A DNA stretch of 64,000 nucleotides from Pseudoponticoccus marisrubri (GCF_001482405.1 NZ_LPXO01000001.1:310001-374000); one strand, 5' to 3'; positions 19,233 through 28,176 are shown, numbered from the stretch's first letter. Numbers and translations are program-made. Notes: a model not told the origin generated them from the sequence alone.

Positions 19233-22199
19233 TCAATCGAGCAGGTATTCGGACAGCGGGTCGCGCAGGGCGCGGGCGAAATCCACGGGCGGGTCGGTCT
19301 GGTCGACGAAATCGGTCACCACGAGCGTCGCCTCGAACCCTTCGGGCCCGGTGCAGCGGCTGGTCGCCCAGGTGCGGATCTCGCCGGTCCCGGCATCCTG
19401 CGCGGGCGGCACCGGCACGCTGCCGCGCATGTCCTCGAGGATCAGGATCCGCGCCCCGGCGGGCCGGGCCCGGATCGCGCGGCTGAGATCGGCGCAATCG
19501 GTGCCCAGCTCGAACCGGGTGGCGGCGGCGCGCAGCACGATGATGTCGGGCCAGCTGCCCTCGGGCAGGCCGGCGGCATCGGCCACGGCGCGGGCATCGT
19601 CGAACACGTCACGCAGGTCGGGCTCGCTCAGCGCGGTGGCGTTGCCGCGGATCAGCGCGGCGCTTTCGATGCGCCAGTCCAGCGGCTTGGCCGTGGTGCC
19701 CGCGGCGATGGTCTCGAAGCCGCGGCGCGCCGGCTGGCGGATCGCCATCAGCCGCCTGCCTGTCAGCCCCTGCAGCGCGTCCAGCCAGGCCCGGTAGACA
19801 CGCGGCGCGTCGCGGCCGTAATGCGTGTCGCTGGGCGCGGTGCGCAGGAAATAGACCAGCACGGGATGCGCATAGGGCAGCGCGATGCGGTCGAGCGCGA
19901 CAAAGGACTTGGCGTCCATGCTGGCGATCACCGTGCCCTCGGGCCGGCAGACCTGTTCGGGCGGCGCGGATTCGCTGCCCGAGGCCGGACGCGGCCCGGT
20001 CACGATGTCGATCCGCGAGACCGAGTCCAGCCGGGTGCCGCTGATCGCGTCGGGCAGCACCGCGTCGCGCCCCTCGGGCGTCAGCCACGAGGTCAGCGAG
20101 TCCTCGATCTTGAGCCCGACGCGGCAGAAATAATCCTGCACCGGCGTCACCCCGTCCCGGGTCAGGGCCAGCCCGTCCACCGGCAGCCGCTCCGGCAGGG
20201 TGACGGAATCGGGCAGGATGCGGATCACCGCGGCGGGCTGGTCGGGCGCCGGTGCGCCGGTCATCCCCGAGATGTCGAGATCCAGCCGGATGCTGCGCGC
20301 CTCGGCGCCCGTGTCATCGACAAAGCGCTGCCCGCCGAGCGATTCGAGGAAGACCGGCAGCTGCGCGGTCTTCTGCCACGCATCCAGCGCGGCGGCGGCA
20401 AAGCGCGGCGTCAGGCGGACCGAGGCGCGGTCCTCGGCCAGATCAAGCGCCACGGACTCGACGATGTCGCGCCCGTTGATCAGGCTGACGCGGAAATCCC
20501 CTGCGCCGACATCCTCGTTCAGCAGCCCGCCCTGCACCGGCACGGTGATCGGCGTCGCGCGCGGCCGCACCCGCAGCGCGACCTGCACCGGCGCGCCCTC
20601 GGTCAGCGCGCTGCGCGGCAGGCTGCGCGGATAGTCGGCAACGATCTCGTAGCGCTCGGACAGGCCGGCCTCGTCAAAGGCGATCTCCAGCTCGGGCAGC
20701 CCGGCGCGCGGCGTGTCGAGATCGAGACAGTAATGCCGCGCCCGGCTGGCCGGATCGGGGGTAAAGCCGGGGCACGGCCCCTTGAACAGGTCGTCGCGCG
20801 CGCCCAGCGCAAAGCCCTCGGGCAGGCGCAACGTGACCGAGATCTCGCGCGCCCCGCAGCTGACCGCGCTGCGCGGCACGGTGAAGGGATCGGCCCCCAC
20901 CTGCAGCGGCACGGGCGGGCAGACCGACAGCTCCGAGGCCGGCTGCACCGCGATCTCGGCCGGGCCCGGCCGGTCGAGGCGCAGGTGGAAGAGCTCTTCG
21001 CCCGTGCCCGCGCGCCAATAGCCCACCCGGTCCGAGAAGATGGCCGGGCCGGTCAGCCGGGCCAGCTCGATCCGCGTCCCGCCGGGCCGCAGCAGCGCCA
21101 TGCCAGTCACGGGGGTGCGCGTGTCCAGCTCCACCAGCGCGTAGCGCCCGCCGGTTGCGTCCGGGGTGGGTTGCGACACCGGGGTGGCAAAGGCGGTCTC
21201 GTCCACCAACAGGAAACCGCCCGTCTCGGCAAGCTCGCGCAGGCGCGCATCGCGGGGCACGACCACCTGCCCGCCGCCGCGCGACAGGGTCACCGGCCCC
21301 GTGCCTTCGGGCAGATAGGTGCCGTCGCCCTGCGCGCGCAGCCCGGTGACCGAGACCTCGGCCCCCGCCGCATCTGCCACGCCGCAGCGCGAATTGGTGT
21401 TCAGATCGCCCAGCTGCCCGGCGAAGGACGCGCCCAGCCGCGTCACCGGCACGGCCGGGTCAAGGAAATCGGGGCAGTCCGGCGCGCCGCCATCCCAGAC
21501 CAGCAGGCGCAGCCCGGCCGGCTGCGACGCTTCGGCCGGGCCGACTTGCGCGGCATAGGGCGCGTCGCGCGTGCCCAGCACCAGCAAGTGATCCTCGGCC
21601 CCGTCCAGCGTGATCCGCGCCCAGCCGGCGGTCTCGGTCGGGCGCAACTCGCACGCCGCCCCGGGGCCATAGGCCCGCTCGCCCGCCCCCGCGATGCTCA
21701 GCGTGAAGCGGTAGCACCCGACGGGCCAGGTCTCGGCCTCTGCATTCTCGACATTGGGGCGGGTATAGACGGCCCGGGGCCGCCCCTGGGACCAGCGGTC
21801 GCGCGGATGCCCGCCATCGGGGAAATGCAGCAGGATGGACAGGTCCGTGGGCTGGGGATCGCGATCCGCCACCGGCGCCGCGGCAAAGGGTGTCTCTGCC
21901 CCCTCGAACAGGAAATAATTGCTGAGCCGCGGCTCCTTGATGCTGGGAAAAACCCGAAACCACTGCCCGCTGTCGCCGATGGGCTGGATGTCGCGGAAAT
22001 AGACGTCGTTGGCATTGACCTCGCGCAGCTTCTCGTTCCCGCCGACATTGGGGTTCTGCAGCGCGATCGGCAGCGAGCGCACCGCCTCGAGCGCGACCTC
22101 CCCCTGTGCCAGGGCCTCGGCCAGCCGGTCATTGTCGATCTGCGCCGACAGCGCGGTCGCGGACAGGCAGAACGCCGCCGCAAGGGACAGGTGCCTCAT
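19233..22199 (-). CDS. Large secreted protein of unknown function (P2)
   Basis: 988 aa with signal peptide (MRHLSLAAAFCLSATALSAQ). The mature protein has many beta-rich, Ig-like stretches, at least ten cysteines and a C-terminal alpha/beta region (SWPDIIVLRAAATRFELGTD; ARILILEDMRGS; FEATLVVTDFVDQ) that has the look of a nucleotide- or vWA-like fold without a visible metal motif. I do not recognise the family. It overlaps P1 by 4 bp and precedes the vWA gene by 18 bp. Its size and location make it a candidate core periplasmic component. Confidence 0.75.
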   Translation of the reverse strand: MRHLSLAAAFCLSATALSAQIDNDRLAEALAQGEVALEAVRSLPIALQNPNVGGNEKLREVNANDVYFRDIQPIGDSGQWFRVFPSIKEPRLSNYFLFEGAETPFAAAPVADRDPQPTDLSILLHFPDGGHPRDRWSQGRPRAVYTRPNVENAEAETWPVGCYRFTLSIAGAGERAYGPGAACELRPTETAGWARITLDGAEDHLLVLGTRDAPYAAQVGPAEASQPAGLRLLVWDGGAPDCPDFLDPAVPVTRLGASFAGQLGDLNTNSRCGVADAAGAEVSVTGLRAQGDGTYLPEGTGPVTLSRGGGQVVVPRDARLRELAETGGFLLVDETAFATPVSQPTPDATGGRYALVELDTRTPVTGMALLRPGGTRIELARLTGPAIFSDRVGYWRAGTGEELFHLRLDRPGPAEIAVQPASELSVCPPVPLQVGADPFTVPRSAVSCGAREISVTLRLPEGFALGARDDLFKGPCPGFTPDPASRARHYCLDLDTPRAGLPELEIAFDEAGLSERYEIVADYPRSLPRSALTEGAPVQVALRVRPRATPITVPVQGGLLNEDVGAGDFRVSLINGRDIVESVALDLAEDRASVRLTPRFAAAALDAWQKTAQLPVFLESLGGQRFVDDTGAEARSIRLDLDISGMTGAPAPDQPAAVIRILPDSVTLPERLPVDGLALTRDGVTPVQDYFCRVGLKIEDSLTSWLTPEGRDAVLPDAISGTRLDSVSRIDIVTGPRPASGSESAPPEQVCRPEGTVIASMDAKSFVALDRIALPYAHPVLVYFLRTAPSDTHYGRDAPRVYRAWLDALQGLTGRRLMAIRQPARRGFETIAAGTTAKPLDWRIESAALIRGNATALSEPDLRDVFDDARAVADAAGLPEGSWPDIIVLRAAATRFELGTDCADLSRAIRARPAGARILILEDMRGSVPVPPAQDAGTGEIRTWATSRCTGPEGFEATLVVTDFVDQTDPPVDFARALRDPLSEYLLD

Positions 22200-23527
22200 T
22201 CGGGCGCCTCCGCCAGCACGGTCAGGTAGCGCGTCGCCTCGGAGGTGTTCGGCCGGAAGGTCCGCACATAGGCGCCATCCTCAAGCACGCAGGCCGCCAG
22301 CCGCCGCGTGCCGCCCAGCTCGCGCGCGACCCAGGCGCCGCGGGCGCCCGACAGGCCCGGCGTGGCCGCGCGGTACTCGGCCAGCCGCGGGTTCTCCTCG
22401 ATCACCTGGCCGATACGGTCGCAGTCCGCGATCCCGGCCAGCTCGGGCAGCATCTCCTGCGCCGCGCGCGCCTCGGCGCCCAGGATCCGCCCTCCCGTCT
22501 CGACAAAGGTGAACCCGTCCAGCGCCAGCGCGCAGGAGGTGTCGGACAGGGTGGGGTCGAAATCGGTCTCGACCCGGGTCAGCGGCAGGGACAGCGCCTC
22601 CAGCCGCTCGGCCGCAAAGCCCGGCACCTGCCCGCTCAGCCGCGCGATCACCGTCTCGCCCTCGACCGAGACCTGCACGGTCGGGCGCATGCACTCGGAC
22701 AGGTCGAGCTCGGACAGCAAGCCGAACAGCGCCGTCTCGGTATGCGCGACCAACCGGCCGACAAGGCGCAGCCGGTCCTCCAGCTCGCGCTCGGCGCGTT
22801 CGAGCGCCGCATCGGCGCGCAGCCGTTCGGCCGCGGCCAGGTCCAGCGCCTCGTCCAGCCGCGCCTCGGCATCGGCGATGGCGCCCTCGGCCTCGGAGGC
22901 ACGGGCCTCGGCCGCGTCGGCCCGGTCGCGGGCGGCGTCGCGCTCGGCACCCAGCGTGGCCAGTTGCGCCTCGGCCTCTGCCTGCGCTTCGGCGGCGTCG
23001 GCTTCGGCCTGCGCCAACGCGGTCTCGAACTCTGCCCGGGCCTCCGTCAGCTCGGCCTGCAGCGCTGCCATCTCGGCCTCGAGATCGGCCACGTCGCCGC
23101 GCAGTTGCACGAGGTCATCCGCGGCCTCGGCCGCGCGGGCCTGCGCGGCGTCGCGCGCGATTCGTGCTTCGTCCAGCGCGGTCTGCAATGCCTCGGTGGC
23201 CGAGGGCTCCGCCGCGGTATCCGTGCCTGGCGCCGTGCCGGGGGCGGTTTCGACCTCGGTGGTCCGGGGCACGCTCTCCGGCCCGTCCGCCTGCGGAGTG
23301 TCGACCGTCGTAACTCCGGGACCGGGATCGGCGGCCTCGGGCAGGTCACAGCCCTGCGCCGCGGCCATCTCGGTCAGTGCGCCGGTGTCCTGCGCCTGCG
23401 AGGTGGCGAAGGCCAGCATCTGGGCGATCTGCGCGCAGGAGAACTCCTGCGCCGCGCCCGGCATCGGCAGCGCCGCGATCAGGCAGGCGCAGGCCGCCCG
23501 GCTCCCGCTGAAAAGGGTCTTGGTCAC
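22196..23527 (-). CDS. Secreted Ala/Glu-rich coiled-coil protein (P1, first gene of operon)
   Basis: 443 aa from a GTG start preceded by GGAGCGAAA; a longer opening upstream would cross the divergent promoter region and lacks a ribosome site. Signal peptide ending PGAAQ, a Cys-bearing N-terminal domain, a linker rich in Thr/Pro/Glu, then a long Ala/Glu/Asp coiled coil (about residues 95-240), and a C-terminal globular domain with several Cys. The coiled coil could span much of the periplasm. Function unknown. First gene of the operon and divergent from the small membrane protein gene at 23690. Confidence 0.75.
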   Translation of the reverse strand: MTKTLFSGSRAACACLIAALPMPGAAQEFSCAQIAQMLAFATSQAQDTGALTEMAAAQGCDLPEAADPGPGVTTVDTPQADGPESVPRTTEVETAPGTAPGTDTAAEPSATEALQTALDEARIARDAAQARAAEAADDLVQLRGDVADLEAEMAALQAELTEARAEFETALAQAEADAAEAQAEAEAQLATLGAERDAARDRADAAEARASEAEGAIADAEARLDEALDLAAAERLRADAALERAERELEDRLRLVGRLVAHTETALFGLLSELDLSECMRPTVQVSVEGETVIARLSGQVPGFAAERLEALSLPLTRVETDFDPTLSDTSCALALDGFTFVETGGRILGAEARAAQEMLPELAGIADCDRIGQVIEENPRLAEYRAATPGLSGARGAWVARELGGTRRLAACVLEDGAYVRTFRPNTSEATRYLTVLAEAPE

Positions 23528-23627
23528 TTTCGCTCCTGCCAGTCCGCCCGTCGGTCCGATTCTTTGCCCATGTGCCCGCAAGTGTAGAAAAAAATTGCGC
23601 GCATTGGCTAGGCCGGCGCCCAACCTT

Positions 23628-23653
23628 TGCCACATTGGCAGGCCAGACTGCCA
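23628..23653. promoter_or_regulatory. Operator candidate with three TGCCA half-sites between divergent genes
   Basis: TGCCA-CAT-TGGCA (23628-23640) is a perfect inverted repeat, and a further TGCCA (23649-23653) makes a second inverted pair with TTGGCA. It lies in the 162-bp region between the twelve-gene operon and the divergent gene at 23690, where a shared regulator would bind. No regulator gene is adjacent; function is inferred from position. Confidence 0.4.
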
Positions 23654-23689
23654 AGCCAGACCCTGACACAAGAGCAGTCGGACACCGAT

Positions 23690-24175
23690 ATGGCAATCCT
23701 ACGGAGCCTCGGCCGGATCGGACAGGACCCGCTTCCCGCGGCGCGCCAGTTGCGGCGCGCATCGCTGCGTGGCCGGGCCCTGCCGATGGGTGCGCTGCTG
23801 GTGCTGGCCTTCCTTGCCGGTGCCTACGCGGCGTTGCGCCTGGCCGCCCCGCCCCCGGTGTCGCAGGCCATGGGCCCGGCGCCCGTCACGGTGCTGTCGC
23901 CCGATCTGAACCGGGCCAGCGCCGTCGTCTGGCTGAGCCCCGACCGGCGGCGCGTGACCGTCGAGCTCAAGAACCTTGCCGCAACGCGGGAGGCGCCGCT
24001 GGCGGTCTGGCTCTACCCGCCCCAGGGCGCGCCGCAGCGGCTGGGCCGCATCGACGGCGCGGCCAGCTTCGACCTGCCCGCCCCGGCGGCTCGCGACACC
24101 CGGCTTGCCGTGGTGCTGGACAAAGGACGGCCCGGCACGCCCGGTCCCTGGGCGCTGATGGGGGACCTGCCCTGA
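23690..24175 (+). CDS. Single-pass membrane protein, weakly like the C-terminal domain of RskA anti-sigma factors
   Basis: 161 aa. A basic N-terminus (about 35 residues), one membrane helix (GALLVLAFLAGAYAALRLAA) and a beta-rich outer domain with the segment LAVWLYPPQGAPQRLGRIDG. That domain faintly resembles the extracytoplasmic RskA part of anti-sigma-K factors (alternating WL-P...LG), but no zinc-binding anti-sigma domain is visible in the N-terminus. The start was set at the second in-frame ATG, next to the helix. It is divergent from P1 and could be linked to its control; that is speculative. Confidence 0.6.
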   Translation: MAILRSLGRIGQDPLPAARQLRRASLRGRALPMGALLVLAFLAGAYAALRLAAPPPVSQAMGPAPVTVLSPDLNRASAVVWLSPDRRRVTVELKNLAATREAPLAVWLYPPQGAPQRLGRIDGAASFDLPAPAARDTRLAVVLDKGRPGTPGPWALMGDLP

Positions 24176-24188
24176 TGGGCCGCGCGGG

Positions 24189-25958
24189 CTAGGAGCCGCT
24201 CGCGTCGGGCTGGTCCGGCACCGCGAAGACCTGCGGCAGGTGTGCCAGCGCCTCCCGGGCGACGGGACGCGAGAACAGGAAGCCCTGCCCCAGATCGCAA
24301 CCGATGCCGCGCAGCGCGCGCACCTGTGCCTCGGTCTCGATCCCCTCGGCCACCAGCGAATAGCCCGCCTCGCGCGCGATCGCGGCGATCGCCTGTGTCA
24401 CGGCGAAATCGGTGCGGTCGCGGTCCATCGCGGCGGTGAAATGCCGGTCGATCTTGATGCGGTCCACGGGCCAGCCGCTGAGATGGCGCAGCCCGCCATA
24501 GCCGGTGCCGAAATCGTCCAGCGCGATGCCGGCGCCGCGCGCGCGCAACGTGTCGAGCGTGCGAAAGACCTGCGTCCCGCCGGCATCCAGCATGACGCTT
24601 TCGGTCACCTCGAAGACGAAGCTCTGCCAGCGCAGCCCGAACTCGGCCAGCAGGGTCTGGAAATCCAGCACGAAGCCCGGGTTCATCAGGTCGAAAGAGG
24701 TCAGGTTGAGCGACATCACCGTCTCGCCCTGCGGCGCGGCCGAAAGGGTCTGCATGACCTGCCGCGCGATGCAGAAGGTCAGCTGCTCGGCATGGCGGTA
24801 ATCCGAGAACACCGCGCGGAAGGCCCGCGGCCCCAGCACGCCGCGCGCCGGATCCAGCCAGCGGGCCAGCACCTCGTGGCCGCGGCAGGTGCCATTGTGC
24901 AGGTCAACGATGGGCTGGAAGAAGGGCACGATCCGTCCCTGCGTGACAGCCGAGGCGAATTGCCGTCCGATCCCGCGCCCGTTCAGCCGGCGCTGCGCGG
25001 GGGCGGCCGGGTTTGCCGACTGCGCCGCCCGGCCCTGCCCCAGCTCGGCATCGGCCGTGGCCAGCAGCCTGTCCAGATCGCCACCCTGTCCCGGAAAACG
25101 TGCCGTGCCCAGGACCACCGTGCCCAGCCCGGCCCGGCCCATCTTGCGCGTGGCGCGCGACAGGGCGCGGGTGCAGCGCAGCCGCAGCGCCGCGGGCGTC
25201 GGGCTCTGGCCCGCCGGCAAATCGACCAGCGCCGCGAACTCCGAGCCGCAGAGCCGCCCGATCAGGCTGCCCGTCGGCAGGGTCTCGACCAGTTCCTCGG
25301 CCACGGCCCGGACGAAGGCATCGGCGAATTGCGCGCCATAAAGGTCGGTGACCGCGCGCAGCCGCTCGATCTCGGCCAGGATCAGCATGGCGGGACGGGC
25401 GGGATCGGCCAGCCGGCGATCCGCCGCCTCCTCGAAGGCGGGTTTGCCGGCCAGCCCGGTCAGCGCATCGGTCCGCACCTGCCGTCGCAAACGGTCGGCC
25501 TGCCCGCTGAGCGCGGCAAGATCGGCGCGCGCCTGCGCCTGCTCGACCAGCGCATCGAGCATCCCGGCCGTCATGCGCAGCACGGCGCGCCAGCGGGTGA
25601 GCGTGGACGCGGGCGGCGCCTCGGCCGGGTCGGCGAAACGCAGGCGCACATCGGCGCCCCCGGTCGCCGCCTCGGGCAATCCGACGGTAAGCTGCGCCGC
25701 GGCATCGTGCCAGAGCCAGAGCCCGGCCACGGGCTCGCTGGCGGCCGCCGGCCGACCCGCATCGGACGGCACCGCAAGGCCCTGCCGCGACAGCGCCACG
25801 ATCAGCGGCGCATGGCCCGCCGGCCGCAGCACCGGCAGGCGGATCTGCACGGCCTCGGCGCCCGGTTCGGCCGCCAGCAGCTGCCGCGCCGCGTCGCGCG
25901 CATCCGACAGCAGCCGGCCATCGGTATCGACCGGCATCATCGCGGCATGCGTGGTCAT
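24189..25958 (-). CDS. GGDEF/EAL protein: degenerate cyclase domain with intact c-di-GMP phosphodiesterase domain
   Basis: 589 aa, no membrane helix. An N-terminal region of about 150 residues of unknown type is followed by a GGDEF domain whose signature is CGSEF (RLCGSEFAALV), so cyclase activity is unlikely. The C-terminal EAL domain reads EVLARW in place of EALxR but keeps the other metal and catalytic motifs: LNLTSFD, FEVTES, DDFGTGY, IKIDRHF and AEGIETE. It is therefore predicted to hydrolyse cyclic di-GMP, perhaps with the degenerate GGDEF as GTP sensor. Start MTTHAAMM chosen over upstream openings, which cross the promoter region. It ends tail-to-tail with the small membrane protein gene. 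Confidence 0.88.
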   Translation of the reverse strand: MTTHAAMMPVDTDGRLLSDARDAARQLLAAEPGAEAVQIRLPVLRPAGHAPLIVALSRQGLAVPSDAGRPAAASEPVAGLWLWHDAAAQLTVGLPEAATGGADVRLRFADPAEAPPASTLTRWRAVLRMTAGMLDALVEQAQARADLAALSGQADRLRRQVRTDALTGLAGKPAFEEAADRRLADPARPAMLILAEIERLRAVTDLYGAQFADAFVRAVAEELVETLPTGSLIGRLCGSEFAALVDLPAGQSPTPAALRLRCTRALSRATRKMGRAGLGTVVLGTARFPGQGGDLDRLLATADAELGQGRAAQSANPAAPAQRRLNGRGIGRQFASAVTQGRIVPFFQPIVDLHNGTCRGHEVLARWLDPARGVLGPRAFRAVFSDYRHAEQLTFCIARQVMQTLSAAPQGETVMSLNLTSFDLMNPGFVLDFQTLLAEFGLRWQSFVFEVTESVMLDAGGTQVFRTLDTLRARGAGIALDDFGTGYGGLRHLSGWPVDRIKIDRHFTAAMDRDRTDFAVTQAIAAIAREAGYSLVAEGIETEAQVRALRGIGCDLGQGFLFSRPVAREALAHLPQVFAVPDQPDASGS

Positions 25959-26274
25959 GACGGCACCGCCCGGCCGCACGCGGACCTGCAGATGCCCTTC
26001 GGTGTCTCGCAACTGCCTGCCCCGGGCGTTCCCCGCACCCGGACCACGCGCGCCGCAGATCCTACACGTTCCACGCGCTTCACCTGTAGTTGTCCCCGCC
26101 TTGCAACCTTGAGTATAATCGTTAACAAAACCTTTACGATCCGGCGAGCCCGTATTTCGCGCCCACCTTGTTCCGAGCACGCCACAGTCCCATCCGTCGT
26201 GGAGCGCACGCGGGCATTGCGCCACGGGCCGGTTCCGGCTAGCTCTTTGGCAGCAAGTGATTTCGGATTGTGAG
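25959..26274. other. Divergent intergenic region, 316 bp
   Basis: It separates the minus-strand GGDEF/EAL gene from the plus-strand DUF4178 operon. An AT-rich patch near 26110-26140 (TATAATCGTTAACAAAACC) is the likely promoter zone; on the minus strand it includes TATACT. No open frame, RNA or repeat convinced me. Confidence 0.5.
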
Positions 26275-26877
26275 ATGCCCAACTGTCCCAATTGCGGGGA
26301 CGCGGTTCCCGGTCGGCTCGACGCGGCGCTGATGGCGGTCTGCCCGTCCTGCGACTCCACGCTCTACATCCTTGACGGTCGGCTGAACGCGGCCGGCACC
26401 GCGGGGGTGATGCATGACGCGCCGACGCTGATCGGCCTCGGCGACCGGGTCCAGCTGGACGGGCGCTGGCTGACCGTGGAGGGGCATGCGCGCTTCAGCT
26501 ATGGCCCCGGCTGGTGGGACGAGTTCTGGGCCACCGCGCCCAAGGGCGACGGCGTCTGGATCAGCGTCGACGAGGGCGATGTCGTGGCACAGTCCGACCT
26601 GCCCGATCCGCCCGCCGACCTGCCCGCCCGGCCACGGCTGGGCGACACCGTGCAGTACCGCGGCGAGACCTATGCCGCGACCGAAATCGACAGCGGCGAA
26701 TGTACCGCGCTGCGCGGTGTCTTCCCCGAGCGTCTGGCGGTGGGTGACCGGTTCGATTACGTCAACCTCTCGGGCCCCGAGACCACGCTGCTGAGCGCCG
26801 AGACCCATGCCGGGCAGACCGACTGGTTCCTCGGCGCCTGGCTCGATCCCTTCGAATTGCAGGTGGAGCGGGCATGA
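26275..26877 (+). CDS. DUF4178 zinc-ribbon protein
   Basis: 200 aa. N-terminal zinc ribbon CPNC...CPSC (residues 4-7 and 24-27) and two beta-rich DUF4178-like units (LIGLGDRVQLDGRWLTVEG; LGDTVQYRGETYAATEIDSGECTAL). The start MPNCPNC places the ribbon at the extreme N-terminus; an in-frame ATG six codons earlier is less likely. It overlaps the next gene by 4 bp. DUF4178 proteins are commonly encoded beside DUF350 and spermidine-synthase-like proteins, as here; biochemical role unknown. Confidence 0.85.
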   Translation: MPNCPNCGDAVPGRLDAALMAVCPSCDSTLYILDGRLNAAGTAGVMHDAPTLIGLGDRVQLDGRWLTVEGHARFSYGPGWWDEFWATAPKGDGVWISVDEGDVVAQSDLPDPPADLPARPRLGDTVQYRGETYAATEIDSGECTALRGVFPERLAVGDRFDYVNLSGPETTLLSAETHAGQTDWFLGAWLDPFELQVERA

Positions 26878-28163
26878 CGGGCACGGTGCGCGCGATCAAC
26901 TGCCCCTCCTGCGGCGCCGGGCAGGACGTGCTGGGCGGCGGCCGGGTGCAGACCCATGTCTGCCCCTATTGCGGCGGCGTGCTGGACGCGCACGAGGATT
27001 TCCGCCTGATCGCGCAATATGCCGACATGGAGCGGCCGCACAGCCCGCTGTCGCTGGGCGATACCGGGCGGATCGAGGGCGTCAGCTTCACCGTGATCGG
27101 CAAGGTCGGCTGGGTCGAACGGTACGGCGGGCGGACCTGGCACTGGCTGGATCACCAGATCTACTCGCCGACGCATGGCTATGCCTGGATCACGCTCGAG
27201 GCCTCGGGCCACCTGACCTTCACCCGGCGGCTGCGCCGGCAGCCCTCGCTGTGGTACTCGGCCCGCGACGTGGAACTGGCCGAGCGCCGGCCGCGGGTCT
27301 GGCTGGGCGACCGGCAATACGATTATTACGAGAGCTCGCTGGCCGAGATCGACTTTGTCGAGGGCGCCTTCAACTGGACGCCGCGGCTGGGCGATGCGAC
27401 TTCGACCGTGACCTTCGTCGGGCCGGACGGCATGCTGGCACTGAACCGCGGCGAGGGCAGCGCCGAGCGCGAGGTCGAGCTGACGCGCCTGCTGAGCGAT
27501 GCCGAGCAGGGCTCCTTCGGGATCGACCACCCGGCGCCCCGCGCCTCGCACCCGCTGACCGCGCCGGGGCCCTGGGCCAACGGTCCCTTCTTCAAGGCCA
27601 CCGCGATGGCCTTCCTCGTCCTGTCGGTTCTGCTGCTGCTCTTCACCATGATGTCGGGCGGGCCGACGCTGGCGCGGACCGACCGGGTGTCGCTGGACGC
27701 GCTGCCGCTGACACTGGAGTTCGAGACCGACGCCTCGATGAACCTGATCTCGATCGACCTGCAGACCGATGTCACCAATGGCTGGGCCTTCTTCGAGCTG
27801 GAGCTGGAGGATGCCGAGGGCGAGACGCTCTTCGAAGGCGGGCGCGAGGTGTCCTACTATTTCGGGCGCGACTCCGAGGGCACATGGACCGAGGGCAGCC
27901 GTTCGGGCACGCTGACCTTCCGCTCTCCCGCGGCGCAGAGCTATACGCTGCACGTGGACATGACCGAGTTCGGCTCGGGCGAGGTGGGCACGCGGCAGAC
28001 CAACAGCTGGATCAGCGCCACGGCGCGCGGGCGCACCTACAGCCCCTCGCCGATGTGGAAGACGGTCTTCCTGTTCGGCCTCGTCTTTGCCGCCTGCTTC
28101 GCCTACGACCACTGGCGGCGGAACCGCAAATTCGCCGGCTCGGACTGGAGTGACGACGATTGA
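26874..28163 (+). CDS. DUF4178 domain membrane protein
   Basis: 429 aa. N-terminal zinc ribbon CPSC...CPYC (residues 10-13, 30-33), a DUF4178 region (LGDTGRIEGVSFTVIGKVGWVERYGG), one membrane helix near residue 245 (AFLVLSVLLLLFTMM), a beta-sandwich-like external domain, and a second helix near the C-terminus (TVFLFGLVFAACFAY) with an acidic tail. Second gene of the operon. The fold and partners suggest an envelope-associated complex with the downstream DUF350 protein; function unknown. Confidence 0.82.
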   Translation: MTGTVRAINCPSCGAGQDVLGGGRVQTHVCPYCGGVLDAHEDFRLIAQYADMERPHSPLSLGDTGRIEGVSFTVIGKVGWVERYGGRTWHWLDHQIYSPTHGYAWITLEASGHLTFTRRLRRQPSLWYSARDVELAERRPRVWLGDRQYDYYESSLAEIDFVEGAFNWTPRLGDATSTVTFVGPDGMLALNRGEGSAEREVELTRLLSDAEQGSFGIDHPAPRASHPLTAPGPWANGPFFKATAMAFLVLSVLLLLFTMMSGGPTLARTDRVSLDALPLTLEFETDASMNLISIDLQTDVTNGWAFFELELEDAEGETLFEGGREVSYYFGRDSEGTWTEGSRSGTLTFRSPAAQSYTLHVDMTEFGSGEVGTRQTNSWISATARGRTYSPSPMWKTVFLFGLVFAACFAYDHWRRNRKFAGSDWSDDD

Positions 28164-28176
28164 GTGAGGAGCCGAC

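Noticed and set aside
15312-22229. Open frame of over 2300 codons antisense to the secreted protein and ABC genes
   Set aside because: Same codon-bias effect; no ribosome site, no domain, composition dominated by Arg/Gln/Gly/His.
26105-26140. CtrA-like site (TTAAC...TTTA) in the GGDEF/EAL promoter region
   Set aside because: Only a partial match with wrong spacing to TTAA-N7-TTAA; not enough to call.
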